Shown: positions 1 through 10,084, counted from the first letter of the stretch. The stretch: DNA of 36,097 bases from Syntrophomonadaceae bacterium (GCA_014360155.1 JACIYB010000006.1:1-36097); one strand, 5' to 3'. Notes: a model not told the origin generated them from the sequence alone. Numbers and translations are program-made.

Positions 1-35
1 AATAAAGCGCTATCACAAGACTCGAACAAAACAAA

Positions 36-68
36 GAGGATAAGGTAAACCGTTTCCTCCTTATCCTC
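36..68 (-). terminator. Rho-independent terminator-like hairpin
   Basis: GAGGATAAGG / CCTTATCCTC 10-bp stem; minus strand continues TTTGTTTTG. Confidence 0.6.
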
Positions 69-228
69 GAAATAATCCTTTTTTATTTTTTCTATATTAA
101 ATTAGCCCCTTTCTAACCACCTCTATCCTCCAGCGCTGACCTTAAGCGTTCAGTCCCAAAAGTCCATAAATGATGGAAATGGGAGCGGGGCTGAAGGCTT
201 AAGAATTTATTTTCGCATTAAAAGGCTC

Positions 229-798
229 TTACAGGTATTCATCCAGGTTTTCTAAAGCATCATTGAGAAACTGTTCATCTTTAAATTCGTACTCGCCAGC
301 CCTTATAGCTTCTCGAATCTTTTCTGGCAGCATGTCCATTTTAATAGCAGTTACGCGTAAGAGCTTGTCATTCTTACTATCCGGTCCCTTATAAACTGCT
401 ACTCTCCCATTATATTCTTTAAGGCGACACTTCTTTTTGTCGTCAGGACACCAGTCATCTACTATCTGCCGTATCACCAGAGTATCTTCCTGCATTGATA
501 CCCGGTAGCCGTTTTCCGAGTTATAAATTTTCCGTATCTCCTCTACGCTTTTGCCTATAAGAACATCCCTGTCTTCGAATTCGGATATGATAACGTGCCC
601 GCATCTCTGATATTCCTGCTCATAAATTACTGGACTGTCTTTGTTTATTACCTTCTTCTTTTCTTCTACTCCCATCACCGGCTTCTGTTCGCTGTCGGCA
701 ACCCCTAAATTCCGGTATATATAGGCAAAAGTATAGCCTATTCCAAAACTTGTAATCAAGACTGCAGCCATTACTGCCCCCAGGACTTGCCTGTTCAT
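229..798 (-). CDS. BofC C-terminal-domain-like protein with N-terminal TM/signal anchor
   Basis: 189 aa ORF; N-terminal hydrophobic segment; C-terminal pattern (GRVAVYKGP...LLRVTAIKMDMLP...IRAG) resembles the BofC C-terminal domain. Confidence 0.55.
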   Translation of the reverse strand: MNRQVLGAVMAAVLITSFGIGYTFAYIYRNLGVADSEQKPVMGVEEKKKVINKDSPVIYEQEYQRCGHVIISEFEDRDVLIGKSVEEIRKIYNSENGYRVSMQEDTLVIRQIVDDWCPDDKKKCRLKEYNGRVAVYKGPDSKNDKLLRVTAIKMDMLPEKIREAIRAGEYEFKDEQFLNDALENLDEYL

Positions 799-1144
799 GG
801 GAAATCACCTCAATAGATATTTTTCCCAAAATTCTTTAAACTATACCATGTTTCAACAAAAATTCTGGTTTATGCCGTACAGCATCCGGGAGCAAAGCTA
901 AAAACGCCAGTAAACCAAGGGGTATTTTTATATCCGAAGTACAACACCTGCAAATACAAAAAACACCCGTATTGTATTGCTATAATAAAAACGGATAAAT
1001 AACACAGTAAAAAGCGTAAAATACTTCACCCAGTATAAGCTTTTTAAGAAACCGGAACAAAACCGGCAGTTTATCCTGGAGGCAAAATCGTGATAAGTAA
1101 TTAGACTGTATCTTCAGTGAAAAGATTGATAAAGCGGGATAGGT

Positions 1145-1903
1145 TTAGCCGAGCTTTGACATTATTTCATCTGATATGGACATATTGGTATAGACATTTT
1201 GCACATCATCGTGTTCTTCTAGAGTTACAATCAGTTTAAGCACTTTTTCCGCCGTAGTTTCGTCATTAATCTCAACAACATTTTCCGGCAGCATGACTAT
1301 GTCAGCAAACTCAAATTGAACATCCTCCTGTTCCAGTGCTTCCTTTATCTCCATGAAAACATCGGGAGATGTTATTATCTCATATACATCACCCTCATCC
1401 CTTACATCATCAGCTCCGAGTTCGAGAGCTTTTAACATAAACTCTTCTTCATCGACATCAAGTTTTTCCTTATCAATATCCAACAACCCCGCACGTTTAA
1501 ACATCCAAGACACACACCCGCCCTCACCCAGGTTACCGCTGTTTTTTGCAAAAATGTGCCTTATCTCCGAGGCTGTCCTGTTGCGGTTATCAGTTGCTAT
1601 CTGCAGCATTACCGCCACCCCCCCTGGAGCATAGCCTTCATATATTATTTCTTCGAATTCCTCGCCACCTGCTTCTCCCGTCCCTTTTTTTATCGCCCTG
1701 TTTATATTGTCATTGGGCATATTTATCGCCTTTGCCTTCTGGATAGCCATTTTCAACTTGGGATTGAAATTGGGGTCACTCCCTCCTCCCGTGCGTACGG
1801 CTATAGTGATTTCTCTTGCTACTTTAGTAAATTCTTTGCCTTTTTTTTCATCGGAACGGGCTTTCCTGTGTTTAATATTAGCCCATTTCGAATGCCCAGC
1901 CAT
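1145..1903 (-). CDS. yebC: YebC/PmpR family transcriptional regulator
   Basis: 252 aa; MAGHSKWANIKHRKARSDEKKGKEFTKVAREI is the canonical YebC N-terminus. Confidence 0.97.
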   Translation of the reverse strand: MAGHSKWANIKHRKARSDEKKGKEFTKVAREITIAVRTGGGSDPNFNPKLKMAIQKAKAINMPNDNINRAIKKGTGEAGGEEFEEIIYEGYAPGGVAVMLQIATDNRNRTASEIRHIFAKNSGNLGEGGCVSWMFKRAGLLDIDKEKLDVDEEEFMLKALELGADDVRDEGDVYEIITSPDVFMEIKEALEQEDVQFEFADIVMLPENVVEINDETTAEKVLKLIVTLEEHDDVQNVYTNMSISDEIMSKLG

Positions 1904-1927
1904 AGCTTTCCCTCCCTTGTTCTAATT

Positions 1928-2599
1928 TCACCATATGCCCGGAATCATTTTTTTGGTCCTCTTCATGTACTGCGCATACTCATCGCCAAAATGCTTCAGC
2001 ATAAACTCCTCTTCTATCCTTATCCTGTATACCAGTGCAGGTACAGTAGCCAGCAGTATTATTAACAAACCTCCCCAGGAATTAAAAACCATCGGGATGG
2101 CAAAAAAACCTACGGCAGACCCCAAGTAAAGAGGGTGCCTTATATTTTTGTAGGCTCCTTCAGTCATCAAGCGGTGGTTTTCATAAACAGCCACTCTGGG
2201 ATTAAAATATTTATCTATAGATTCGAACCCCCGCCAGCGGATAAAACAGGAGATTATGAAAAGTATAAAGCCAATATATATCACATAGGGTTCTAGAAAA
2301 AACAGCCTGGTGTAATGCAACTCTACAAAATCAATAGCTGCATAAAAGAGAGCAACTAAAAAAGAAAGCTGCAGATAAAGGTAAGATCTCTTATCCTGGT
2401 CCTCGATCACGTAAGCCTCCGGGTCTTTATAAATCAGCGTTTCCGCAACTACCGACCATACAGAATAGACGATGAAAAAAAGCATAACAACCCAGAAATC
2501 AAAGCTCGGAAGCTGTTGCCAGGCAACATAACCTACATATATAAAAACTATAAGGGCAATCAGCATGCGTATAAATACACCGCGCATCCTCGAAATCAA
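1928..2599 (-). CDS. Isoprenylcysteine carboxyl methyltransferase (ICMT/PEMT-like) family membrane protein
   Basis: Multiple TM segments; YKNIRHPLYLGSAVGFFAIP and RIRIEEEFMLKHFGDEYAQYMKRTKKMIPGIW signature. Confidence 0.85.
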   Translation of the reverse strand: MISRMRGVFIRMLIALIVFIYVGYVAWQQLPSFDFWVVMLFFIVYSVWSVVAETLIYKDPEAYVIEDQDKRSYLYLQLSFLVALFYAAIDFVELHYTRLFFLEPYVIYIGFILFIISCFIRWRGFESIDKYFNPRVAVYENHRLMTEGAYKNIRHPLYLGSAVGFFAIPMVFNSWGGLLIILLATVPALVYRIRIEEEFMLKHFGDEYAQYMKRTKKMIPGIW

Positions 2600-2615
2600 A
2601 TTGTATTCCCCCTGT

Positions 2616-3362
2616 TTATCTGTATTCGCTGGGAACGATTGCTATAGGCGGCATCTGTCTCTTGTGCTCACTGGCGCTTATCATTTTTTCAATCTTGGTG
2701 ATTATTCCAGGATCCCCTTCTTTGCAAGCTATATAATTATCCAACTGTTCGTAGGTTACCCCCATTTCTTCCTCATCAGTCTGTCCCAGCCACAACCCAC
2801 CTGAAGGCGGCTTCTTTATAATTGCATCAGGTATTTGTAAGTAGCGCGCCAGCTCATATACTTCTCTTTTCAAAAGATCTCCCAGAGGTTGGAGATCTAC
2901 AGCATTATCCCCATATTTGGTGAAATAACCCACAGTTAACTCGCTCTTATTACTAGTTCCAAGAACCAGGTAATTTCTGGCCTGTGCCGAATAATAGAGG
3001 GTAAGCATTCTAAGCCGTGGTTTTATATTAGCCCGCAGCAATCTCCCCCTATGTCCTTCTAACTTCAAATAAGATTCAAATTGAGTCAATAAAAGATTGT
3101 AAGCGTTATCCAGCTCTACCACCTTGTAAGGAATATCAAACTCTTCTGCTAGCTGTTGGCTGTGAATACGATCATTTATATCGCTTTTGCATGGTAAAAA
3201 GAGTGCCAAACAATTATTAGGAAATGCTTTTTTAGCGATAACCGCAACTACAGCCGAATCAACCCCCCCACTCATCCCAAAAACAACCCCAGCAGCACCC
3301 GCTTCTCCTACTTTCCTCCGCAACCAATAGACGAGGTGCTGAATTACAGCTTCAGGCTTCAT
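2616..3362 (-). CDS. nadE: NH3-dependent NAD+ synthetase
   Basis: GMSGGVDSAVVA P-loop; LVLGTSNKSELTVGYFTKYGD; PPSGGLWLGQTDEEEMG. Confidence 0.95.
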   Translation of the reverse strand: MKPEAVIQHLVYWLRRKVGEAGAAGVVFGMSGGVDSAVVAVIAKKAFPNNCLALFLPCKSDINDRIHSQQLAEEFDIPYKVVELDNAYNLLLTQFESYLKLEGHRGRLLRANIKPRLRMLTLYYSAQARNYLVLGTSNKSELTVGYFTKYGDNAVDLQPLGDLLKREVYELARYLQIPDAIIKKPPSGGLWLGQTDEEEMGVTYEQLDNYIACKEGDPGIITKIEKMISASEHKRQMPPIAIVPSEYR

Positions 3363-3379
3363 GCTTTTAACTCTCCTCC

Positions 3380-4297
3380 TCAGTCAAATAATTCAGTAGA
3401 CATGTATTTATCTGCTCCATCTGGGGATATAGTTAAAATTTTTTTATCTTTCCCCATCTCTCTAGCTAAAGCAAGGGCAGCGAATATGACTGCCCCAGAC
3501 GAAATTCCCAAGAGTAAAGCTTCCTTACGCGCCAGTTCCCTACAAGTCTTTAAAGCCTCGTCATCTTCTACGGTCACAATTCTATCGATTAAGTCAATAT
3601 TCAACACAGGAGGGATAAATCCTGCCCCAATTCCTTGAATTTTGTGAGTTCCTGGCGAATTGCCGCTTAATACTGCAGAATTTGCAGGCTCAACAGCTGT
3701 TATGGTAATTTTTGGTATACGCTCTTTTAATACTCTAGCTACCCCAGTTATCGTTCCACCGCTTCCAACACCACAAATCAAAACGTCAATATCGTTCCCC
3801 ATTTGCTGCAGGATTTCTCTGGCGGTATTGACTTCATGACATTCAGCGTTATCCGGATTTTCGAACTGCCTGATCAGATAATATCTAGAATCGGCTTCAG
3901 CCATGCTTCTAGCTCTCTCCACTGCTCCCGGCATCCCTTTTTCTGCCGGGGTCAAAACCAATTCAGCACCATATGCTTTCAATATCTTTTTTCTTTCCTC
4001 GCTCATATTTTCCGGCATTACGATCACAATAGGATAACCCTTCACAGCTGCGGCCATAGCCAGCCCTATCCCGGTATTCCCGCTAGTGGCTTCCAGAATG
4101 ACCGATCCCTTTTTAAGGGCACCTCTTTCTTCCGCTTTTTCGATCATGAACAGTCCCGGGCGGTCTTTAATGCTGCCGCCTGGGTTCAAACCCTCTAGCT
4201 TCACATAAACTGCAGCATCATTTTTTTCAGTCATATTGTTCAGTTTAACTATCGGTGTTCCGCCTATCAATTCGAGAACATTTTCTGCTACTCTCAT
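3380..4297 (-). CDS. cysK: Cysteine synthase (PLP-dependent)
   Basis: 305 aa; ELIGGTPIVKLN, NPGGSIKDRP, EATSGNTGIGLA, GSGGTITGV. Confidence 0.93.
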   Translation of the reverse strand: MRVAENVLELIGGTPIVKLNNMTEKNDAAVYVKLEGLNPGGSIKDRPGLFMIEKAEERGALKKGSVILEATSGNTGIGLAMAAAVKGYPIVIVMPENMSEERKKILKAYGAELVLTPAEKGMPGAVERARSMAEADSRYYLIRQFENPDNAECHEVNTAREILQQMGNDIDVLICGVGSGGTITGVARVLKERIPKITITAVEPANSAVLSGNSPGTHKIQGIGAGFIPPVLNIDLIDRIVTVEDDEALKTCRELARKEALLLGISSGAVIFAALALAREMGKDKKILTISPDGADKYMSTELFD

Positions 4298-5070
4298 TGC
4301 TGCTTCCCCCTTTTAATCGGGATAATCTCAATTTCGCCCCAGAGCGCCATTTTATTGTTTTTTATTATTAATATGCCACTAATACCTGGTATATTTTTAA
4401 CATAATCAATTGCTTTGAGCAAATCCGCTTCACTTTTTACCAAGTTGCCCGCTCCAGTTGCTGCTGCGTCAGCCAGAGCAACCGGCATCCCTTTTACCAC
4501 TACTGCATCGGCCGTCCCAAAACTCAAGCTGGGACCAACTGTGCCTGAAGAAGTGCAAACCCCTACCGGGCCTTCACCAGCATTAATCTTTATCCCTATT
4601 TTATAACTAAAACTGGATTCCCCAGCAAATACTGCTATTATCCTGTCTCTTGAAGAACTTAAATATATATCTCCGCCGTTTTCTACAATAACTTCATCTG
4701 CGTAACCCGCCAGCATCTCTCCTACTGCTTGAGCAAAAGCGCCTGCCACAGCTGCCATCGGGCCTACTCCCGCTGCAGCTGCAGCTGCAGCCATCTCAGA
4801 AGCGATATGCGGCGCTCTGGGTGAAAGCTGCAAAGGAAGCAGCGAAGTCCTAAATTCGGGGTGCATGGAAATGTAATCTTCAAGTTCTCCCCTCAGCCTA
4901 ATCAGTTCCTTACGGCACAGGTCGAAAAGAACATCCCTGTAACTGTTGCGGTCCACTCCAACAGCCAAATCGCTTTCCTTCAGTTGAACTTTAAAATAAC
5001 ACAGGTCACTAGCCTCATGAAGAAAACGATAATCGCGGGTTACATACCTTCCGGCTTTACTAATGTCCAT
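4294..5070 (-). CDS. UPF0280 (COG2122, ApbE-like) family protein
   Basis: MAAVAGAFAQAVGE...VIVENGGDIYL...CTSSGTVGPSLSFGTADAVVV; overlaps cysK start by 4 nt. Confidence 0.88.
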   Translation of the reverse strand: MDISKAGRYVTRDYRFLHEASDLCYFKVQLKESDLAVGVDRNSYRDVLFDLCRKELIRLRGELEDYISMHPEFRTSLLPLQLSPRAPHIASEMAAAAAAAGVGPMAAVAGAFAQAVGEMLAGYADEVIVENGGDIYLSSSRDRIIAVFAGESSFSYKIGIKINAGEGPVGVCTSSGTVGPSLSFGTADAVVVKGMPVALADAAATGAGNLVKSEADLLKAIDYVKNIPGISGILIIKNNKMALWGEIEIIPIKRGKQQ

Positions 5071-5078
5071 TTAACTAG

Positions 5079-5501
5079 CTAAACTGCCTCCTTAACCTCA
5101 AAATGGAGATTTATAGCCCGGGTAGGGCAGCAGTCCAAGCACATGCCACAAACCACACACTTGGAATTATCAAAAGATATTATCATTGTATCCCGATCTA
5201 TGGAAAGCGCTTCTGTCGGACAGAACGATGCACAGGCACCGCACTGAATACATAACTCCTCATTCCATACAACCGTTTCGCTAAGGGGCTCTACTATCAC
5301 TCCCAAATTCTTCAAAAAAGCAATACCTTCTTCATACTGCCCTTTATCGCCTTCCAATTCCACTACTAAATATCCTTCTTTCTGTGGATTAATGTTGGCC
5401 TTCAGGATATTCACTATCAAATCGTAATTCCTAATCAACTGGCATATTATAGGCTGTTCAGACTGGGCCGCCGAAAAATAACATACTACTTTGTTTTTCA
5501 C
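5079..5501 (-). CDS. NIL-domain / 4Fe-4S ferredoxin protein
   Basis: N-terminal NIL-like domain, then two 4Fe-4S motifs CIQCGACASFCP and CVVCGMCLDCCP. Confidence 0.92.
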   Translation of the reverse strand: MKNKVVCYFSAAQSEQPIICQLIRNYDLIVNILKANINPQKEGYLVVELEGDKGQYEEGIAFLKNLGVIVEPLSETVVWNEELCIQCGACASFCPTEALSIDRDTMIISFDNSKCVVCGMCLDCCPTRAINLHFEVKEAV

Positions 5502-5502
5502 G

Positions 5503-6747
5503 CTAATCCCTCCTCCTGTTTCCGTTTAAAAATAACCCATTAGGGGTTCGCGTTGGAATAGATTTAAATTCTATATCAGCATCAGCAGACGGGAGCAGTT
5601 GTACCGGCTGGGTCAGCTCGAACTTGCCTGCCTTAATCCAGTTTTTCAGTATATTGGCAATCTGTCTCGCCCTGGGATAACTGGATTGCGGTGTTGTAAC
5701 CACTTCTCTGCCATTAATTGTTATCTTTCCGCTCTTCAACTCTTTAAAATTAGCAAAACCCAAATCTATAGGTTTACAATAAGGGTAACCCTCACTGAAA
5801 TCGACTATGGGACAATAAATATCTTCATCTTTAACTGCTGTGTAACGCAGTATTTCTTCATCAAGAATAGGTATAGGTACCCCTATCCCTACTGCCATCG
5901 TTGCCCCATAACCTATATAACTAAGCCCCACCAACCAGTACGGGTCCATCTGTTTGAGATCCCCAATAACGGAGAGAGTTCCAGCAGGTACTTTGGGGAC
6001 GCCGTTTTCTCCCCGCAGTACATTAGGATGATGCTGGGTTCCATTCCAGGCAACATAGCCTATTCCCCCACCCAAGAAAATCCTGGTGCCTATGCCTATA
6101 GTTTTATAATAAGGGTCATTCAGCAACGGGCTCAGCTGACCCGACGTAGAATAACTGGCATTTCCTAAATTAGGTCTTAAAATACCCATATAAGTGTAAA
6201 GAATCCGTTCCCCTAGATTGACAGCGCAATTATAATTTTGATAAGCATTGCGCGGATTAAAAATAAAAGCTTCGTTAACATCATTTAAGGTAATAACTGT
6301 ATCTACCTTTTTATTGGGATAGCAGTCTGTTCCATAGGCTACAGCTTCTAACCGAATCCTTTTGCCGGCCACAAAATCGTGGATTACATGCCCGCCCCCA
6401 TAGGTAAAACGACCAGGGTACACTTTATTCTCAGGATCAGTCTCCGGCAGCTGGGCTGCACCCAGGTAAGCATCAACAGCGGCTATCCCCGTGTAGGCCT
6501 CCACCCCGTTTAACCACACTCTTTTCATCTTTATACGAGGATTAGAATGCCCGAAATTTATAAAAATACCGGAAGAACACATCGGTCCAAAAGTACCGGT
6601 AGTAACCACATCTATTTCCCGAGCCGCTTTTTCATAACCTTTTTCTGCGACAATATCAATTACTTCTTCTGCAGTCACTACCACAGCTTCTCCTCGCCTG
6701 ATCTTCTCATTTATCTCCTCATAAGTTTTCTTATATGTCATATACAT
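5503..6747 (-). CDS. DUF39 homocysteine biosynthesis protein
   Basis: 414 aa; KTYEEINEKIRRGEAVVVTAEEV, TGTFGPMCSSGIFINFGHSNPRIK, YGTDCYPNK; adjacent to NIL-ferredoxin and metH. Confidence 0.92.
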   Translation of the reverse strand: MYMTYKKTYEEINEKIRRGEAVVVTAEEVIDIVAEKGYEKAAREIDVVTTGTFGPMCSSGIFINFGHSNPRIKMKRVWLNGVEAYTGIAAVDAYLGAAQLPETDPENKVYPGRFTYGGGHVIHDFVAGKRIRLEAVAYGTDCYPNKKVDTVITLNDVNEAFIFNPRNAYQNYNCAVNLGERILYTYMGILRPNLGNASYSTSGQLSPLLNDPYYKTIGIGTRIFLGGGIGYVAWNGTQHHPNVLRGENGVPKVPAGTLSVIGDLKQMDPYWLVGLSYIGYGATMAVGIGVPIPILDEEILRYTAVKDEDIYCPIVDFSEGYPYCKPIDLGFANFKELKSGKITINGREVVTTPQSSYPRARQIANILKNWIKAGKFELTQPVQLLPSADADIEFKSIPTRTPNGLFLNGNRRRD

Positions 6748-6756
6748 CGCTCCTTA

Positions 6757-9264
6757 TCAGTTAACTAATCTTTGTGCAGCAAGAACTGCCGATCTTGCAT
6801 CTTCAGAATAGGCATCAGCTCCTATACTTTTCGCGTATTCCTCATTTAGCACAGCTCCCCCCACCATTATTTTACAGCGCAAGCCCCTTGCTTTAGCACC
6901 TTCAATTACTTCCTTCATTCTGGTCATGGTTGTCGTCATAAGGGCGCTTAGTCCTATAATATCAGCATTTTCTTGCTCAGCAACATCGAGTATCCGTTCA
7001 GTCTTCACATCTTTGCCCAAATCTATTACCCTAAAACCATAGTTTTCCAGCAATACGCAAACTATGTTCTTGCCTATGTCGTGAATATCACCTTCTACTG
7101 TAGCCATAACGATAACGCCCTTCACTACCTCAGATTCTTTGGGCAGATAAGGCTTAACAACAGCGAATGCTTTCTTCATAGCTTCAGCCGACATCATTAA
7201 CTGGGGCAAAAAATATTTTTTCTGGTCATACATCTCTCCTGCCCTTTCAATACCGGGGATTAAAGCTTTGTTAATGATATCCAAGGGTGCTGTTTTTTCT
7301 TCCTCCAGAGCCTTTAAAACCAGGTCTTCAATTCCGTCTTTATCTCCCTCGAAAACAGCGGTCTCCAGTTCTCGCCATATTCCCTTCCGCGAGCTATGCT
7401 CTGTCCTGCCGATGCTCACATCATCGGGAGAAATTGATTCCTTGCTCCCCTCCTGTAAAATTTCCGGGATATTACAGACCTCGCAAATACTGTGCCTGGG
7501 TTTCAATGTCGTTCCCGTCCCTCCAGGCTTATAATCACTATAGTGGTATATAAAGGCTTTACAGTTGATATCCCGATTAAGCAAGACAGCAGCAGCCCGG
7601 GTAACATCAAACATCCGTTCCTCAAACGGATTTATAATCGGCAGATCAAGTCCGGCCGCCCAAGCCATCGCAAGATAAGTCGAATTCAAAACATCACGGG
7701 CCGGCAACCCGTGGGATATATTACTGATACCCAACACTGTTCCCACATCAAGCTCACCCTTCACAGCACTCAAAGCTTTCAGGGTCTCCATAACCAGAGA
7801 TTGTTCGGCACTGGCTGTTTTCACCAGGCAGTCAATATAAATGTCCTCATCACGAAGTCCGTACTCTTTACACCGCCTATATATTTTCCTGGCTATTGCT
7901 ACTCTCTCCTCAGCCCTATCGGGGATGCCGCTTTCATCCAGGCACAGTCCTAATACAGCAGCGCCATATTTTTTAGCCAGAGGAAGCACTCTTTTTAAAT
8001 GTCTTTCTTCTCCTGTAGTAGAATTTATCAGCGGCCTGCCCACGAAGTGCTTGAGCCCTTCTTCCACTGCCTCAATATTGGTCGAATCTATGGAAAGAGG
8101 CAGATCCACAGCTGATTGTATAGCTTTAACTGCCCGTTTCATAGCCAGTGGCTCATCTATTCCCGGCACACCCATATTCACATCAAGCATAGGCGTACCT
8201 GCAGCAGACTGTCTCCTTGCTTCTTCAACAACCATCTGCATCCTGCCTTCCTTTATATCATAAGCCAGCTTTTTTCTCGCTGTAGGATTAATTCTCTCCC
8301 CTATAAAAGCCAGGGGATAACCCTCACCTATCAAAAGATGTGTACTGCGTGATGCAAATGCTTTCAATTTCTTAGGTTTCCTTGCAAGCGGCGGCAAACC
8401 TTTAATCGTGCTGGATATGGCCTGGATATGTTCTGGAGTGCTGCCGCAGCAGCCGCCTATTATATTGGCGCCTGCGTCTCTTAACCGCAGAGCATATTCG
8501 GCCATTTCCTCAGGTGTATCAGGAAAAACCGTTTTTCCGTCAATTAGCACCGGCATTCCCGCGTTAGGTTCGACCGACAAAAAAACACTGGAGTATCTCT
8601 GCATTTGTTCTATAACAGGCAACAGTTCTTTAGAACCCCCCGAGCAATTAGCTCCTATTGCTAATGGCTGAAGTGCCTCTAGAATTATCAGTGCTGTTAT
8701 GGGGTCAGTCCCCATAACAGTCCTCCCGTCATTTTCAAAAGTCATATGAGCAATAACCGGCAAACGAGTATTTTCCTTAGCAGCTATCAAGGCTGCTCTC
8801 ATCTCTCCAATATCAGTCATGGTCTCAATTGAAATTAAATCTGCCCCCGCTTTTTCACAAGCAACCATTTGTTCCTTAAATACAGCGTACAAATCGTCGA
8901 ACTCAACATCCCCCATAGGACTGAGAATTTTACCTGTTGGTCCTATAGAAGCAGCTACTATCGCACGGCCCTTCGCCTGTTGCTTGGCTATCCTCACAGC
9001 TTCAGAATTAATCTCTGCAACCATTTCATGCAGGCCATATTCAGCCAACTTGAAACGGTTTCCCCCAAAAGTGTTAGTTTGAATAATATCTGACCCGGCT
9101 TCTAAATAGCGATAATGTATTTCTCTTAAAACTTGAGGGTGGTTGATCCCGTACAGCTCTGGACACTCTCCCGGTTTCATCCCGTTTTCTTGTAGCATGG
9201 TCCCCATGGCCCCATCGAGTATTAAGATCTTTTCTTTTAACAAAGCCGACAAATCAGCAACCAT
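6757..9264 (-). CDS. metH: Cobalamin-dependent methionine synthase lacking the reactivation domain
   Basis: 835 aa; homocysteine S-methyltransferase (GGCCGSTPEHI), pterin-binding (GERINPTARKK), B12-binding (EGDIHDIGKNIV); stops after the B12 domain. Confidence 0.95.
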   Translation of the reverse strand: MVADLSALLKEKILILDGAMGTMLQENGMKPGECPELYGINHPQVLREIHYRYLEAGSDIIQTNTFGGNRFKLAEYGLHEMVAEINSEAVRIAKQQAKGRAIVAASIGPTGKILSPMGDVEFDDLYAVFKEQMVACEKAGADLISIETMTDIGEMRAALIAAKENTRLPVIAHMTFENDGRTVMGTDPITALIILEALQPLAIGANCSGGSKELLPVIEQMQRYSSVFLSVEPNAGMPVLIDGKTVFPDTPEEMAEYALRLRDAGANIIGGCCGSTPEHIQAISSTIKGLPPLARKPKKLKAFASRSTHLLIGEGYPLAFIGERINPTARKKLAYDIKEGRMQMVVEEARRQSAAGTPMLDVNMGVPGIDEPLAMKRAVKAIQSAVDLPLSIDSTNIEAVEEGLKHFVGRPLINSTTGEERHLKRVLPLAKKYGAAVLGLCLDESGIPDRAEERVAIARKIYRRCKEYGLRDEDIYIDCLVKTASAEQSLVMETLKALSAVKGELDVGTVLGISNISHGLPARDVLNSTYLAMAWAAGLDLPIINPFEERMFDVTRAAAVLLNRDINCKAFIYHYSDYKPGGTGTTLKPRHSICEVCNIPEILQEGSKESISPDDVSIGRTEHSSRKGIWRELETAVFEGDKDGIEDLVLKALEEEKTAPLDIINKALIPGIERAGEMYDQKKYFLPQLMMSAEAMKKAFAVVKPYLPKESEVVKGVIVMATVEGDIHDIGKNIVCVLLENYGFRVIDLGKDVKTERILDVAEQENADIIGLSALMTTTMTRMKEVIEGAKARGLRCKIMVGGAVLNEEYAKSIGADAYSEDARSAVLAAQRLVN

Positions 9265-9411
9265 CTTAGAAATTCCTCCTCTACTTTTATGTGCAAAAGC
9301 TTATGGGCACAATCATAACAGTAATCGAGCAACCACCGTCAAGTCCCCAGCTAATCGACGCACCCCTTTTATATTCACTTGCAATGCTTATAACATTTTT
9401 ACAATATATAT

Positions 9412-9439
9412 AAGAAAAACCCTCTGGCAAAGGAGGGTT
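9412..9439 (-). terminator. Riboswitch-associated intrinsic terminator
   Basis: Minus strand AACCCTCCTTTGCCAGAGGGTTTTTCTT directly after the SAM-I aptamer. Confidence 0.9.
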
Positions 9440-9451
9440 AATGGGTTCTCC

Positions 9452-9553
9452 CTCTTATCTGCCAGGTTCTCCCTGCAGGAATTGGCACCATACCCTCGCC
9501 TGGGCGGTTGCCGGGTTTCATCGGGCCAGTCCCTCCACCTCTCTGGATAAGAG
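9452..9553 (-). promoter_or_regulatory. SAM-I (S-box) riboswitch upstream of metH operon
   Basis: Minus strand CTCTTATCCAGAGAGGTGGAGGGACTGGCCCGATGAAACCCGGCAACC...GGTGCCAATTCCTGCAGG...GATAAGAG; canonical S-box core and P1 closing stem. Confidence 0.98.
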
Positions 9554-9649
9554 TACAATTATCTAAAATGCACATAGTATAATTATACTGTTAATTCTAA
9601 AAAATACGTTTAATTTTTAAACAAAATTACAGCCCGGCTAACAGCAGAC

Positions 9650-9955
9650 TCATGAACCAGAACTGTCCGTTTCCTCGAGTTCACTTTTAATATTGTTTGT
9701 TTTACCAGCTTCCTGCTTTTTATCAGTTTTACTGGCAGAATCGTCATCCACTTTCAGGGCATTTTCGAATTCCCTCTTCACTCCCGTGGTGGCCTTCTTG
9801 AATTCATTCATAGCTTTACCAACAGATTTTGCGACCTCAGGCAATTTCCCCGGTCCAACTACGATCAATGCTATCAGCAAAATGAGAACTATTTCCCAAG
9901 GGCCAATATTCCCAATAAATCCGAACATAATTACCTCCTGTAAACAACTGGGCAC
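9650..9955 (-). CDS. tatA: Sec-independent translocase TatA/E family protein
   Basis: GPWEIVLILLIALIVVGPGKLPEVAKSVGKAMNEFKKA; likely start at internal ATG (MFGFIGNIG, ~9928). Confidence 0.93.
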   Translation of the reverse strand: MPSCLQEVIMFGFIGNIGPWEIVLILLIALIVVGPGKLPEVAKSVGKAMNEFKKATTGVKREFENALKVDDDSASKTDKKQEAGKTNNIKSELEETDSSGS

Positions 9956-10084
9956 AGCCTTAATACCTTCGCACTGTTTCTATTGTACTTTTCTTTAGCG
10001 AGATTAGCAACGGTTTTCCTCATTACATAACCTTATAATTCAACAACTCCTCAACGTTTACCCGTATTAAAGAATGCACAACCC

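Noticed and set aside
890-950. GGGAGCAAAGCTAAAAACGCCAGTAAACC, reminiscent of a c-di-GMP-I riboswitch GGGACGCAAAGC core
   Set aside because: Core order and the partner helix do not match the GEMM consensus, and it does not lie in front of a suitable gene.
1353-2129. Several plus-strand ORFs opposite yebC and the ICMT-like gene
   Set aside because: Antisense shadow ORFs with low-complexity composition; real genes on the minus strand explain the region.
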